From: Bordetella genomosp. 4
Lineage (GTDB): Bacteria; Pseudomonadota; Gammaproteobacteria; Burkholderiales; Burkholderiaceae_B
DNA length: 64,000 nucleotides
Direction: 5' to 3'
NCBI RefSeq assembly: GCF_002261185.1
Contig: NZ_NEVQ01000012.1
Location: 1-64,000, forward strand
Shown here: in pieces, positions 6,594 through 15,743 of the stretch
How the letters are laid out: every line of letters starts with the position of its first letter
Position numbering within the stretch: the stretch's first letter is position 1
Notes under the pieces: model-generated
The model's input: only the letters and a program-made list of their open reading frames with translations
What the model was told of the DNA's origin: nothing
Database searches by the model: none
Translations under genes and position numbers: made by a program

Positions 6594-9205
6594 ACACTCA
6601 ATTCCGCAAGCCCTTGCCGGGCACTAATCTCGACTATTTCGACGTGCGCGCTGCGGTCGAGGCTATCGCACCGGGCGCCTATGACCAATTGCCGTATACC
6701 TCGCGTGTGCTCGGCGAAAACCTGGTGCGGCGTTGTGATCCCGCTCTGTTGAACGATGCCTTGCGCCAATTGATCGAGCGCCGCCGGGATCTGGATTTCC
6801 CGTGGTTTCCGGCTCGTGTGGTCTGTCACGACATTCTGGGGCAGACCGCGTTGGTCGATCTGGCAGGCCTGCGTGACGCGATCGCCGATATGGGCGGCGA
6901 CCCCGCCAATGTCAATCCCGTGGTGCCGGTGCAGTTGATCGTGGATCACTCGTTGGCGGTCGAACACGGTGGTTTCGAACCCGATGCGTTTGCAAAGAAT
7001 CGCGCTGTCGAAGACCGCCGCAACGAAGACCGTTTCCATTTCATCGACTGGACGCGCGAGGCCTTTCACAACGTAGACGTAGTGCCGCCGGGCAACGGGA
7101 TCATGCATCAGATCAATCTGGAACGCATGTCGCCGGTGATTCATGCCCAGGATGGCGTTGCGTATCCGGATACTCTGGTGGGCACGGATAGTCATACGCC
7201 GCATGTGGATGCCTTGGGCGTGATCGCGGTCGGCGTCGGCGGCCTGGAGGCCGAGAACGTCATGCTGGGACGCGCGTCCTGGATGCGTCTGCCTGATATC
7301 GTCGGGGTCGAGTTGACGGGACGCCGTCAGCCTGGCATTACGGCTACCGACATCGTGCTGACCTTGACCGAATTCCTGCGCAAAGAAAAAGTCGTGGGCG
7401 CGTACCTGGAGTTCTATGGCGAGGGCGCTGCGAGCCTGACCCTGGGCGACCGCGCGACGATTTCCAATATGGCGCCGGAATACGGTGCGACGGCGGCCAT
7501 GTTCGCTATTGATCAGCAGACGATCGACTATCTGAAACTCACGGGCCGAGAAGACGCGCAGGTACGCTTGGTCGAAACGTACGCCAAGGTAGCAGGCCTG
7601 TGGTCAGACAGCTTGAAACAGGTTCAATACGAGCGTGTGCTGAGCTTCGATCTGTCCAGTGTGGTGCGCACTTTGGCGGGGCCTTCGAATCCGCATCGCC
7701 GCCTGCCCGTATCCGATCTGGCCGAACGCGGTATCGCCGGTGTTGTGGAAAACGAGCCCGGCCTGATGCCAGATGGCGCAGTCATTATTGCGGCTATCAC
7801 CAGCTGTACCAACACCAGTAATCCGCGCAACGTCATAGCGGCAGGTTTGCTGGCGCGCAACGCCAACCGTGCCGGCCTGACGCGCAAGCCCTGGGTCAAA
7901 ACCTCGCTGGCTCCCGGATCGAAGGCGGTCGAGTTGTATTTGGACGAAGCCGGCTTGACGCCTGAATTGGAAAAACTGGGTTTTGGTGTTGTCGCTTTTG
8001 CCTGTACCACGTGCAATGGTATGTCGGGCGCATTGGACCCCAAGATTCAGCAAGAGATCATCGACCGCGATCTATACGCCACCGCCGTGCTGTCGGGCAA
8101 TCGCAATTTTGACGGGCGTATCCATCCCTATGCCAAGCAGGCGTTCCTGGCCTCGCCGCCGTTGGTCGTCGCCTATGCCATCGCGGGGACCATCCGCTTT
8201 GATATCGAACAAGACGTGTTGGGTCAGGATGCCAATGGAAAAGACATTCGCTTGAAGGACCTCTGGCCCACCGATGAGGAGATCGACGCGGTGGTCCAGG
8301 CGGCAGTCAAACCCGAGCAGTTCCGCAAGGTCTATGCGCCGATGTTCGGCATTCGCGATCAGCGCCGCGAGGCCGTGAGCCCGCTGTACGCGTGGCGTCC
8401 GCAGAGCACCTACATCCGCCGTCCGCCGTACTGGGAGGGCGCACTGGCCGGCGAGCGCACCTTGCGCGGTATGCGCCCGTTGGCCGTGCTGGGCGACAAC
8501 ATCACGACGGATCACCTATCGCCCTCGAATGCTATTTTGCCCGACAGTGCAGCGGGCGAGTATCTGGCGAAAATGGGATTGCCCGAAGAGGATTTCAATT
8601 CCTATGCGACTCACCGTGGCGATCACCTGACGGCGCAACGCGCGACGTTTGCCAATCCCAAGTTGTTCAACGAGATGGTGCGCAACGAGGATGGCAGCGT
8701 AAAACAAGGCTCCTTGGCGCGTGTTGAGCCCGAAGGCCAGACGATGCGCATGTGGGAGGCCATCGAAACCTATATGCAGCGCAAACAGCCGCTCATCATT
8801 GTTGCGGGTGCTGACTATGGCCAAGGTTCGTCGCGCGATTGGGCCGCGAAAGGCGTGCGTCTGGCGGGCGTGGAGGCTATCGTGGCCGAGGGCTTTGAGC
8901 GTATCCACCGTACGAACCTGATCGGCATGGGCGTGTTGCCGCTGGAGTTCAAGCCGGGCACGGATCGCAAGACACTCGCCTTGGATGGCACGGAAACCTA
9001 TGACGTCGTGGGCGAACGCAAGCCGCGCGCTGATTTGACCTTGATCGTGCATCGTCGCGATGGCGAGACCATTGAGGTTCCAGTGACGTGCCGGCTGGAT
9101 ACGGCAGAGGAAGTCTCGATTTACGAGGCAGGGGGCGTGCTGCAGCGTTTTGCACAAGATTTTCTTGAGGCATCGTCTACGGACGCTGCCAGCAAGGCGG
9201 GTTAA
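6590..9205 (+). CDS. acnD: Fe-S-dependent 2-methylcitrate dehydratase AcnD
   Basis: The 871-residue protein belongs to the aconitase family and is placed in the AcnD branch by its partner prpF immediately downstream. AcnD dehydrates 2-methylcitrate to the trans isomer of 2-methylaconitate. The 4Fe-4S ligands are visible as Cys406 (SCTNTSNPRN) and Cys472/Cys475 (ACTTCNGMSG). Other aconitase signatures include GTDSHTPHVDALGVIAVGVG in the N-terminal half and the swivel-domain GADYGQGSSRDWAAKG near residue 740. It overlaps the GntR gene by four bases, so they are cotranscribed. Its function duplicates PrpD encoded on the other side of the regulator. Confidence 0.92.
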   Translation: MNTQFRKPLPGTNLDYFDVRAAVEAIAPGAYDQLPYTSRVLGENLVRRCDPALLNDALRQLIERRRDLDFPWFPARVVCHDILGQTALVDLAGLRDAIADMGGDPANVNPVVPVQLIVDHSLAVEHGGFEPDAFAKNRAVEDRRNEDRFHFIDWTREAFHNVDVVPPGNGIMHQINLERMSPVIHAQDGVAYPDTLVGTDSHTPHVDALGVIAVGVGGLEAENVMLGRASWMRLPDIVGVELTGRRQPGITATDIVLTLTEFLRKEKVVGAYLEFYGEGAASLTLGDRATISNMAPEYGATAAMFAIDQQTIDYLKLTGREDAQVRLVETYAKVAGLWSDSLKQVQYERVLSFDLSSVVRTLAGPSNPHRRLPVSDLAERGIAGVVENEPGLMPDGAVIIAAITSCTNTSNPRNVIAAGLLARNANRAGLTRKPWVKTSLAPGSKAVELYLDEAGLTPELEKLGFGVVAFACTTCNGMSGALDPKIQQEIIDRDLYATAVLSGNRNFDGRIHPYAKQAFLASPPLVVAYAIAGTIRFDIEQDVLGQDANGKDIRLKDLWPTDEEIDAVVQAAVKPEQFRKVYAPMFGIRDQRREAVSPLYAWRPQSTYIRRPPYWEGALAGERTLRGMRPLAVLGDNITTDHLSPSNAILPDSAAGEYLAKMGLPEEDFNSYATHRGDHLTAQRATFANPKLFNEMVRNEDGSVKQGSLARVEPEGQTMRMWEAIETYMQRKQPLIIVAGADYGQGSSRDWAAKGVRLAGVEAIVAEGFERIHRTNLIGMGVLPLEFKPGTDRKTLALDGTETYDVVGERKPRADLTLIVHRRDGETIEVPVTCRLDTAEEVSIYEAGGVLQRFAQDFLEASSTDAASKAG

Positions 9206-9330
9206 CGTGCCTGCCGCAGGTATCGAGCAGAGCATTTGAGACACAACACCGGCTTGGTTTGCCCATTCATGTGGCGGCCAAGCCTGAATCCTATTGCGCA
9301 GATGGCGCTATCTATTTTCAGGACTGGTCG

Positions 9331-10524
9331 ATGACTCACGCACCACAAATCAAGATACCCGCGACATACATGCGCGGCGGCACCAGCAAAGGCGTGTTTT
9401 TCAAACTGACGGATTTGCCCGAGGCGGCTCAGGTTCCCGGGCCCGACCGTGACGCACTGTTGTTGCGCGTGATCGGCAGCCCCGATCCGTATGGCAAGCA
9501 GATCGACGGCATGGGGGGAGCGACCTCCAGCACGAGCAAGGCCGTCATCTTGTCCAAGAGCAGCAGGCCGGATCACGATGTGGATTACCTGTTCGGCCAA
9601 GTTTCCATTGACCAGCCTTTCGTGGATTGGAGCGGCAATTGCGGCAATCTGTCTGCCGCGGTCGGCCCCTTCGCCATTGCCAACGGCTTGGTGGACGCAC
9701 AGCGTGTGCCCGAGAACGGCGTGGTAGTGGTGCGGATCTGGCAAGCCAATATCGGAAAGACCATCGTCGCCCATGTGCCGATCGCGCACGGCCAGGTGCA
9801 GGAAGTTGGCGACTTCGAACTGGATGGCGTCACGTTCCCTGCAGCTGAAGTCCGAATCGAGTTTCTGGATCCTGCCGACGAAGGCGAGGGTGATGGCGGC
9901 TCGATGTTTCCGACGGGTAACGTGGTCGACGAGCTGGATGTGCCGGGCGTAGGAACGTTTCAAGCGACGTTCATCAATTCCGGTATCCCTACGATCTTTC
10001 TGAATGCGGATGCGCTGGGCTATACCGGCACCGAATTACAGGACGACATCAATAGCGACCCTGCGGCTTTGGCGCGTTTTGAAGCGATCCGTGCGCATGG
10101 CGCAGTACGCATGGGCCTGATCGACTCGCCGGATCAGGCTGCAGGCCGTCAGCACACGCCTAAAGTGGCGTTTGTGGCCCCGCCGAAGGCCTATACCGCA
10201 TCGAGCGGTAAAGCCATCGCCGCGGAGGATATCGATGTGCTGGTACGCGCCTTGTCGATGGGTAAATTGCACCATGCCATGATGGGAACGGCATCGGTGG
10301 CTATCGCCACGGCGGCAGCCGTGCCTGGCACGTTGGTCAACTTGGCGGCAGGCGGCGGCGAACGCGATGGTGTACGTTTCGGACATCCCTCTGGCACGTT
10401 GCGAGTCGGGGCCGAGGCTCGCCTGGTCAATGACGAATGGACGGTCACCAAAGCCATCATGTCGCGTAGCGCACGCGTGTTGATGGAAGGCTGGGTGCGT
10501 GTGCCTTGGGCTCCGGGAGTGTGA
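9331..10524 (+). CDS. prpF: 2-methylaconitate cis-trans isomerase PrpF
   Basis: The 397-residue protein matches PrpF, which isomerises the trans-2-methylaconitate made by AcnD so that aconitase can hydrate it. The family resembles diaminopimelate epimerase in fold. Visible signatures are TYMRGGTSKGVFFKL at the N-terminus, DGMGGATSSTSKAVIL and DWSGNCGNLSAAVGPFA, the last carrying an active-site-type Cys. The Met at 9331 gives the family start (MTHAPQIKIPATYMRGG). The gap to acnD is 125 bases. A GC-rich hairpin follows the stop at 10535-10561. Confidence 0.93.
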   Translation: MTHAPQIKIPATYMRGGTSKGVFFKLTDLPEAAQVPGPDRDALLLRVIGSPDPYGKQIDGMGGATSSTSKAVILSKSSRPDHDVDYLFGQVSIDQPFVDWSGNCGNLSAAVGPFAIANGLVDAQRVPENGVVVVRIWQANIGKTIVAHVPIAHGQVQEVGDFELDGVTFPAAEVRIEFLDPADEGEGDGGSMFPTGNVVDELDVPGVGTFQATFINSGIPTIFLNADALGYTGTELQDDINSDPAALARFEAIRAHGAVRMGLIDSPDQAAGRQHTPKVAFVAPPKAYTASSGKAIAAEDIDVLVRALSMGKLHHAMMGTASVAIATAAAVPGTLVNLAAGGGERDGVRFGHPSGTLRVGAEARLVNDEWTVTKAIMSRSARVLMEGWVRVPWAPGV

Positions 10525-10534
10525 TCAGCATAAG

Positions 10535-10561
10535 CCGGTTGGCACGCTGTACGCCAACCGG
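10535..10561 (+). terminator. Hairpin after prpF
   Basis: CCGGTTGGC and GCCAACCGG pair over nine bases around a nine-base loop, 11 bases after the prpF stop. No T run follows, so it may be a weak intrinsic terminator or a 3'-end stabiliser of the gntR-acnD-prpF transcript. Confidence 0.4.
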
Positions 10562-10635
10562 ATGCACGTAATTGGGGCTATATCCCTGCTTGTTGCCAAA
10601 TCGGTGTACTTCGCTTCATAATTTGCGGCTTATTT

Positions 10636-10657
10636 GTTATTAATAAGCATTTTCATT
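10636..10657 (+). promoter_or_regulatory. Possible Fur box upstream of fecI copy 1
   Basis: The AT-rich stretch GTTATTAATAAGCATTTTCA resembles the repeated NATWAT arrangement of Fur boxes and stands out from the GC-rich surroundings. It lies about 60 bases before the sigma factor gene. The match is only approximate and weaker than that at 50622-50644. Confidence 0.4.
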
Positions 10658-10712
10658 TGTGTTCCTCTGGTTTACCGGCACGTGAGTGCCTGGTACTACG
10701 CTGGGCTGCATC

Positions 10713-11258
10713 ATGATTGTCTCGAATCCCGCAAATTGTGTCGCCCGGCTGTATGGGGATCATCACGGCTGGCTGGTCGGCTGGTTGCGTCGGCGCCTGG
10801 GTAACACCGCCGACGCCGCAGAATTGGCGCACGACGTCTTCGTGCGCCTGCTGGTCAAACCTCGCCAATTCGACGGTGCCCCTCAGGCGCGCGGGTATTT
10901 GCGCGCAATGGCCGACGGCATGTGCGTGGACTTGTGGCGCCGGCGCAGCCTCGAGCAGGCGTGGCTGGAAGTCTTGGCCCAGGAGCCTGAGCCAACGGCA
11001 CCGTCGGCTGAACGCCAGGCCATCGTGCTCGAGGCCCTGCAGGAGATCGATGCCATGCTGCAAGATCTGTCTCCCAAGGCGGCGAATGCCTTTGTCATGG
11101 CCATGGCTTGCGGGATGACCGATCGGGAAATTGCCACTGCGCTCGGGGTTTCGTCCCGCATGGTTCGCAAGTACGTCGCCAAGGCCATGCTGAATTGCAT
11201 GCTTTTGGAGGCCCGCGACGTCGCGGTCGATAGCCCCGCGCCTGCCTCGCAATCGTGA
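10713..11258 (+). CDS. ECF sigma factor, FecI-like
   Basis: The 181-residue protein is an extracytoplasmic-function sigma factor of the iron-starvation FecI type. Region 2 covers roughly residues 10-75 (LYGDHHGWLVGWLRRRLGN, AAELAHDVFVRLL, ARGYLRAMADGMCVDLWRRR). Region 4 covers roughly residues 115-165 (LSPKAANAFVMAMACGMTDR, EIATALGVSSRMVRKYVAKA). It should direct RNA polymerase to the downstream receptor promoter when released by FecR. The fecR start overlaps its stop (GTGA at 11255-11258), showing translational coupling. ATG 10713 is the first Met compatible with the family start. Confidence 0.9.
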   Translation: MIVSNPANCVARLYGDHHGWLVGWLRRRLGNTADAAELAHDVFVRLLVKPRQFDGAPQARGYLRAMADGMCVDLWRRRSLEQAWLEVLAQEPEPTAPSAERQAIVLEALQEIDAMLQDLSPKAANAFVMAMACGMTDREIATALGVSSRMVRKYVAKAMLNCMLLEARDVAVDSPAPASQS

Positions 11259-12229
11259 GTTCTCACGTCGCTACCCCCTCTCATGCGGTCCTGGAGCAGG
11301 CAGCCCAATGGTACGCATTGCTGCGCTCTGGAGAAGCCTCGTCGATAGACCGCTTGAGCTGGCAACGATGGCTGGACGCGGCCGCTGAGCACCGCCAGGC
11401 GTGGGCAGTCGTCGAGAGAGTGGGGCAGCGTTTCGAACCTCTCCAAGCCCGTCAGGACCGGCATATTGCCGCAGCCACCTTTCGGCGCGCACGCGGCGCC
11501 AGGCCTCGCCGCCGGCAGGTACTGCTGGCGCTGGTCGGGGTCGCCGGCGCGGGATGGTTGGGATGGCGCCATGGGTCCTGGCTCCATCCCGTCATGGCGT
11601 GGACGGCCGACCAGCGGGCCGATACGGGTGAAATTCGCCATCTTGCGCTGGATGATGGCAGTGAAGTCTGGCTGAATGCAGAAAGCGCGTTTAACGTAAT
11701 GTATAGCCAGCAGGCGCGGCGTTTGCACTTGCTCTACGGGGAAATGCTGGTGCAAACGGGGAAGGACGCGCGTCCTTTCTTTGTCGATACTGAACAAGGC
11801 AGTCTGCGTGCCCTTGGTACGCGTTTCACCGTGCGGCAGGAAACGGGTGACACGCTGGTCGCGGTGTACGACGGCGCTGTCGAGGTGGCCCTCGCGCGCA
11901 ATAGGCTGACCAGCATCGTCGCGGCCGGAGCGCAACTGCGTTTCACGGGCGAGGAGCTTGGCTTGCCTGTCGCGGCGGATCCGGCCAGGGCCGCGTGGAT
12001 CCGCGGGCTTATTGTTGCTGATGGCATGCGTTTGGCTGACGTGGTCGCGGAACTGCGTCGCCATCAACATGGCTATATCAACCTGGCCGATGAGGTGGCG
12101 GACTTGCGAGTGTTCGGCAGCTATCCCGCTGATGATCCGGTCCGCGCGTTGACGATGTTGGCATCTGTCATGCCCATCCAGGTGCATCGAACCCTGCCGT
12201 GGTGGATTCGGATCGACGCACGCTCGTAA
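11255..12229 (+). CDS. FecR-type inner-membrane sigma regulator
   Basis: The 324-residue protein fits FecR, which relays the receptor signal to the cognate sigma factor. Residues 1 to about 75 form the cytoplasmic sigma-binding domain (AAQWYALLRSGEASS, RLSWQRWLDAAAEHRQAW). A single hydrophobic segment (LLALVGVAGAGWLGW) spans residues near 90-104. The periplasmic part contains the FecR domain (DTGEIRHLALDDGSEVWLN). The C-terminal part (VADGMRLADVVAELRRHQHG) is typical of the receptor-contacting region. It starts with GTG overlapping the fecI stop and is followed after 122 bases by the receptor. Confidence 0.9.
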   Translation: MSSHVATPSHAVLEQAAQWYALLRSGEASSIDRLSWQRWLDAAAEHRQAWAVVERVGQRFEPLQARQDRHIAAATFRRARGARPRRRQVLLALVGVAGAGWLGWRHGSWLHPVMAWTADQRADTGEIRHLALDDGSEVWLNAESAFNVMYSQQARRLHLLYGEMLVQTGKDARPFFVDTEQGSLRALGTRFTVRQETGDTLVAVYDGAVEVALARNRLTSIVAAGAQLRFTGEELGLPVAADPARAAWIRGLIVADGMRLADVVAELRRHQHGYINLADEVADLRVFGSYPADDPVRALTMLASVMPIQVHRTLPWWIRIDARS

Positions 12230-12351
12230 ATTTTCCGCGGGCGGTTCCGCTTTTTGCTGGCTTATTCGATTAGGTATATCGAGAGCCCGATGCCCGGTCA
12301 TCGGATTTGTGCTCCTTTTTCGATAATTTCGCCAGGAAAGCCGCCATCGCC

Positions 12352-14787
12352 ATGACGCATTGTTCCCCGGATAGTCTATTGCCCGCTCGCAGCATGGGTG
12401 TACGTTCGAGTTTGCTTGCACGCCGGTTCGCATTTGCACTGGCCGTCGCCGGTCTCGCGGGATGGGTGTCGCCAGCCTATGCTCAGACACTACCTGTCAC
12501 TACGGCGGCGCGCAGTTACGATATTCCGGCGGGACCTCTGAACCAAGTGCTGGCGCGCCTGACGGCCGAGTCAGGCCTATTGCTCGCCGCCACGCCGCAA
12601 CTCGTTGCCGGCCGTCACAGCCCGGGCGTGAAAGGCAGCTATGGTGATGATGAAGCGCTGAATCGGGCATTGGCGGGCACGGGGCTCGTAGCGTTGCGTG
12701 AGGCGCCGCGTCAATTCCGATTGGCACCTGTTTCTGAGGCAGACACCGCCGTGCTCGAGCCTGTGACAGTCACTGCCGGGGCCGGAGGCGGTACTCTGCC
12801 TGAACCCTACGCAGGAGGGCAGGTCGCGCGAGGCGCACGGCTTGGTCTGCTGGGCAGTGTCGACATGATGAGTGCACCATTCAATGTCACAGCCTATACG
12901 GCTGAGCTCATGCGTGACCAGCAAATGCGCAGTCTTTCCGATGTGATGGCCAACGACCCTTCGGTGGAAGCGGGCGGCCCCTGGTATTTCGACAACTTTT
13001 ATATCCGCGGCCTCAGTGTGAATCGCGCCGAGATCGGCTTTGACGGCATGTATGGTATTGCCAGCTCGGAAGGGGTGCAGTTAGAGGGGATCGAGCGCGT
13101 CGAAGTGCTCAAGGGACCGAGCACACTCATCAATGGAACCTCGCCACGGGGTACGGCTGGCGGGGCCATTAATCTCGTACCCAAGCGTGCCGCCGACGAG
13201 CCATTGACCCGATTCGAGGCCTTGTACTTGAGCGACAGCAACGTGGGTGCCAATGTCGATATTGGGCGCCGCTTTGGCGAGAGCAATGCCTTTGGGGTGA
13301 GGTTGAACGCGGCTTATCGCGATGGGGATGCCTCGGTAGATCACGAGCAGCAGCGTGCGTCAAATGTCACTGTGGGCCTGGATTATCAGGGCGAACGTTT
13401 GCGCGCCAGCGCCGACATGGGCGTAAGCAGCCAAAAGATCACTGGCGCCAAGAGCAATTTCTACGTATCCGCCTCCGAACTGCCTGAAGCGCCGAGAGGT
13501 GACACGAATGTGTGGCCATCTTGGTCGTACCAGGACAAGGAATATGTCTTCGGCATGGCTCGTATCGAATATGACGTGACGGATTTCATGAGCGTTGGCG
13601 GGGCGTATGGTGCCTCTGACACTCGCCGAAAAATGAATACCCCTTTTGGGGTGCTGACCAACACCGAAGGCGACATTGACTTTTTCCCCAGTGCGTTGGA
13701 GGAAAAGAATAAGGCGCACAGCGGGGAACTCAATACGCGGCTGCGCTTTGACACGGGGCCGGTACGTCACGAAGCGGTCTTGGCGATGACGGATTATCGT
13801 TCCAAGGTTTCCAACTACCAGCCCCAATCGACGTATAGCGCGGCCAGCAACCTCTACGATCCAGTCGATATTCCGGAGCCGTCAGGGTTGGACTTCGATC
13901 GCTCGTTGACACCACTGTCTTCGACTCGGTTGCGCAGCTATGCGATCACAGACACGCTCTCCATGTTGGATGACAGGGTACTTTTGATTCTCGGGCTACG
14001 GCATCAGAAAATCGATGTGAACGCCTATAACTGGCAGACAGGCGCCTTCGAGTCCAATTACAAGCAGAGTGCCAATACGCCCGCCACGGGGCTGGTAGTC
14101 AAGCCATGGCAAGATGTCTCGTTGTACGCCAACTATGTAGAAGCGCTGTCTCAGGGGGATACCGCCCCGTCGACGGCGGTCAATGCCAACGAAGTCTTTG
14201 AGCCCTTTGTTTCAAGACAGATGGAGATTGGCGCGAAGGTCGACTGGGGAAGTTTCAGCACCACACTGAGTGCGTTCCAGATCAAGCGGCCTAGCGGCAT
14301 TCTGGGCTCGGACAATGTCTACCGTATCGCGGGAAAACAGCGAAACCGCGGCATAGAACTGCAGGTGTTGGGAGAGCCCGTGCGAGGCTTTCGTCTGCTG
14401 GGAGGCCTCGCTTGGACGCGTGCCATCCTGACGGAAACTCCGGACGGAGCCTTCGATGGCAACAAGGCCGCGGGTATTCCCACCTGGTCCGTAAAGCTGG
14501 GATCCGAGCTCGATATTCCTCAGATACCGGGACTGACTGCCACGGCGCGCCTGATCTACTCGTCATCGATTCCCTTCAACGCCGATAATACGGAGACCAT
14601 TCCTGCCTGGACACGGGTTGATGTGGGCGCGCGTTATGCGACGCGTATCGTGGATAGAAATGTCGTGTTTCGGGCGACCGTGGAAAACGTATTCAATCGC
14701 CGCTATTGGGATACTTCGCCAGCGTATCAGACCGTGACGTATGCAGCACCGCGTACGTATATGCTATCGGCGAGCATCGAGTTTTGA
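12352..14787 (+). CDS. TonB-dependent siderophore receptor with STN signalling domain
   Basis: The 811-residue outer-membrane receptor imports a ferric siderophore using TonB energy. A signal peptide ends near residue 44 (AYA-Q). The STN domain (RSYDIPAGPLNQVLARLTAE onward, about residues 53-115) talks to FecR. The plug follows (VEVLKGPSTLINGTSPRGTA), then a beta barrel ending in SASIEF with a terminal Phe. The Met at 12352 has AGGAAAG about 12 bases upstream; a GTG at 12307 would add 15 residues. The fecI-fecR-receptor order implies self-induction by its substrate. The siderophore cannot be named from sequence alone. Confidence 0.92.
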   Translation: MTHCSPDSLLPARSMGVRSSLLARRFAFALAVAGLAGWVSPAYAQTLPVTTAARSYDIPAGPLNQVLARLTAESGLLLAATPQLVAGRHSPGVKGSYGDDEALNRALAGTGLVALREAPRQFRLAPVSEADTAVLEPVTVTAGAGGGTLPEPYAGGQVARGARLGLLGSVDMMSAPFNVTAYTAELMRDQQMRSLSDVMANDPSVEAGGPWYFDNFYIRGLSVNRAEIGFDGMYGIASSEGVQLEGIERVEVLKGPSTLINGTSPRGTAGGAINLVPKRAADEPLTRFEALYLSDSNVGANVDIGRRFGESNAFGVRLNAAYRDGDASVDHEQQRASNVTVGLDYQGERLRASADMGVSSQKITGAKSNFYVSASELPEAPRGDTNVWPSWSYQDKEYVFGMARIEYDVTDFMSVGGAYGASDTRRKMNTPFGVLTNTEGDIDFFPSALEEKNKAHSGELNTRLRFDTGPVRHEAVLAMTDYRSKVSNYQPQSTYSAASNLYDPVDIPEPSGLDFDRSLTPLSSTRLRSYAITDTLSMLDDRVLLILGLRHQKIDVNAYNWQTGAFESNYKQSANTPATGLVVKPWQDVSLYANYVEALSQGDTAPSTAVNANEVFEPFVSRQMEIGAKVDWGSFSTTLSAFQIKRPSGILGSDNVYRIAGKQRNRGIELQVLGEPVRGFRLLGGLAWTRAILTETPDGAFDGNKAAGIPTWSVKLGSELDIPQIPGLTATARLIYSSSIPFNADNTETIPAWTRVDVGARYATRIVDRNVVFRATVENVFNRRYWDTSPAYQTVTYAAPRTYMLSASIEF

Positions 14788-14803
14788 TGCTCGCATGAGC
14801 AGC

Positions 14804-15661
14804 CTATCCCCGCGCGGCGGCCTTGAATGCTGCGGACAGCGCAATCAGCGTATCAGTCGCGCGCTGCGATTTGACTCGGGTATGCAACACGATCGGCAGG
14901 CTCGGCAGTGCAGGCAGGCCCAGCTTCGAACCTATGTCAACGGCGCCAAAAGGCAACATCCGCGGGGCCAATGCCGCCACGCCCAACCCTGCCATGACCG
15001 CTGCGGCGACGGCTGCCACGCCACCGCCAACAAAGACTTCGGTCCATGGCACAGCGGCCTCATCCAGCAGCTTGCCGGCTAGCGCTCTCACTCCACATGG
15101 CTCGGCGAGGGTGGCTAGCGGCAATGGCTCATTGGCTCGCGGCTGCCAACTCGGTGCCGCGAACCAGCCTAGCGTTTCTTCAGCAAGTATCTGCCCGTCG
15201 GTGCCTCCCAGATGCTGCCGGACGATCACGGTATCGAACTCTCTCCGTTCATACCGCTGAATCAAATCACCGGATGAGCCGATACGGATTTCGATCACCA
15301 GATCGGGATCTTGCGCATTCATGCGCGAGATCAAGGCAGGCAGCTCCGGCCCGGCGACATGGTCACTGATGCCGATAGTCAGACGTTGCCGGGTTCCGGA
15401 AAAAACCGATAGTGCGCGATCGTGGGCGTCCAGCAATGCGCGTGCATGCTCCAGGAACGCATTGCCTTGCGCAGAGAGCTCCACATACCGGGGCGTGCGC
15501 TCGACCAGCCGGAATCCCACTCTGTCCTCGAGCCGCTTGAGTTTCAGACTGACTGCCGCCTGCGTCATCTGCAGCGCTTCGGCGGCACGCGTGAAACTGC
15601 CCAGTTCGACGATCTGCACGAACGCCCGTACCGCATCCAGGTCCAGAGAGGTCGCTATCAT
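14804..15661 (-). CDS. LysR-family transcriptional regulator
   Basis: The 285-residue protein has an N-terminal winged helix-turn-helix (AVRAFVQIVELGSFTRAAEA, LQMTQAAVSLKLKRLEDRVG, residues about 10-60) and a periplasmic-binding-like effector domain from about residue 90 (RLTIGISDHVAGPELPALIS). It is convergent with the TonB receptor gene, only 16 bases from its stop, and divergent from a tautomerase gene with an 82-base gap. LysR regulators often control the divergent gene, so the tautomerase is the likeliest target. Effector unknown. Confidence 0.93.
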   Translation of the reverse strand: MIATSLDLDAVRAFVQIVELGSFTRAAEALQMTQAAVSLKLKRLEDRVGFRLVERTPRYVELSAQGNAFLEHARALLDAHDRALSVFSGTRQRLTIGISDHVAGPELPALISRMNAQDPDLVIEIRIGSSGDLIQRYERREFDTVIVRQHLGGTDGQILAEETLGWFAAPSWQPRANEPLPLATLAEPCGVRALAGKLLDEAAVPWTEVFVGGGVAAVAAAVMAGLGVAALAPRMLPFGAVDIGSKLGLPALPSLPIVLHTRVKSQRATDTLIALSAAFKAAARG

Positions 15662-15670
15662 TTCAAATTT

Positions 15671-15700
15671 TTATTAATGAAATAAGTATAAATAGCTTAT
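15671..15700. promoter_or_regulatory. LysR-type binding-site candidate between lysR and tautomerase
   Basis: TTATTAATGAAATAA (15671-15685) has TTATT/AATAA arms around a five-base centre. It overlaps a second interrupted palindrome, ATAAG...CTTAT (15682-15700). The region is strongly AT-rich beside GC-rich genes and holds the divergent promoters. Assignment to this LysR protein is by position only. Confidence 0.4.
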
Positions 15701-15743
15701 CAGAATAGATACGATGAGTGCGTCCATCACCGGGAGCATTGCT

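Noticed and set aside
10883-12490. Minus-strand open frame across fecI and fecR copy 1
   Set aside because: The plus strand carries coupled fecI-fecR with clear domains; the minus product is Arg/Pro/Gln-rich noise.
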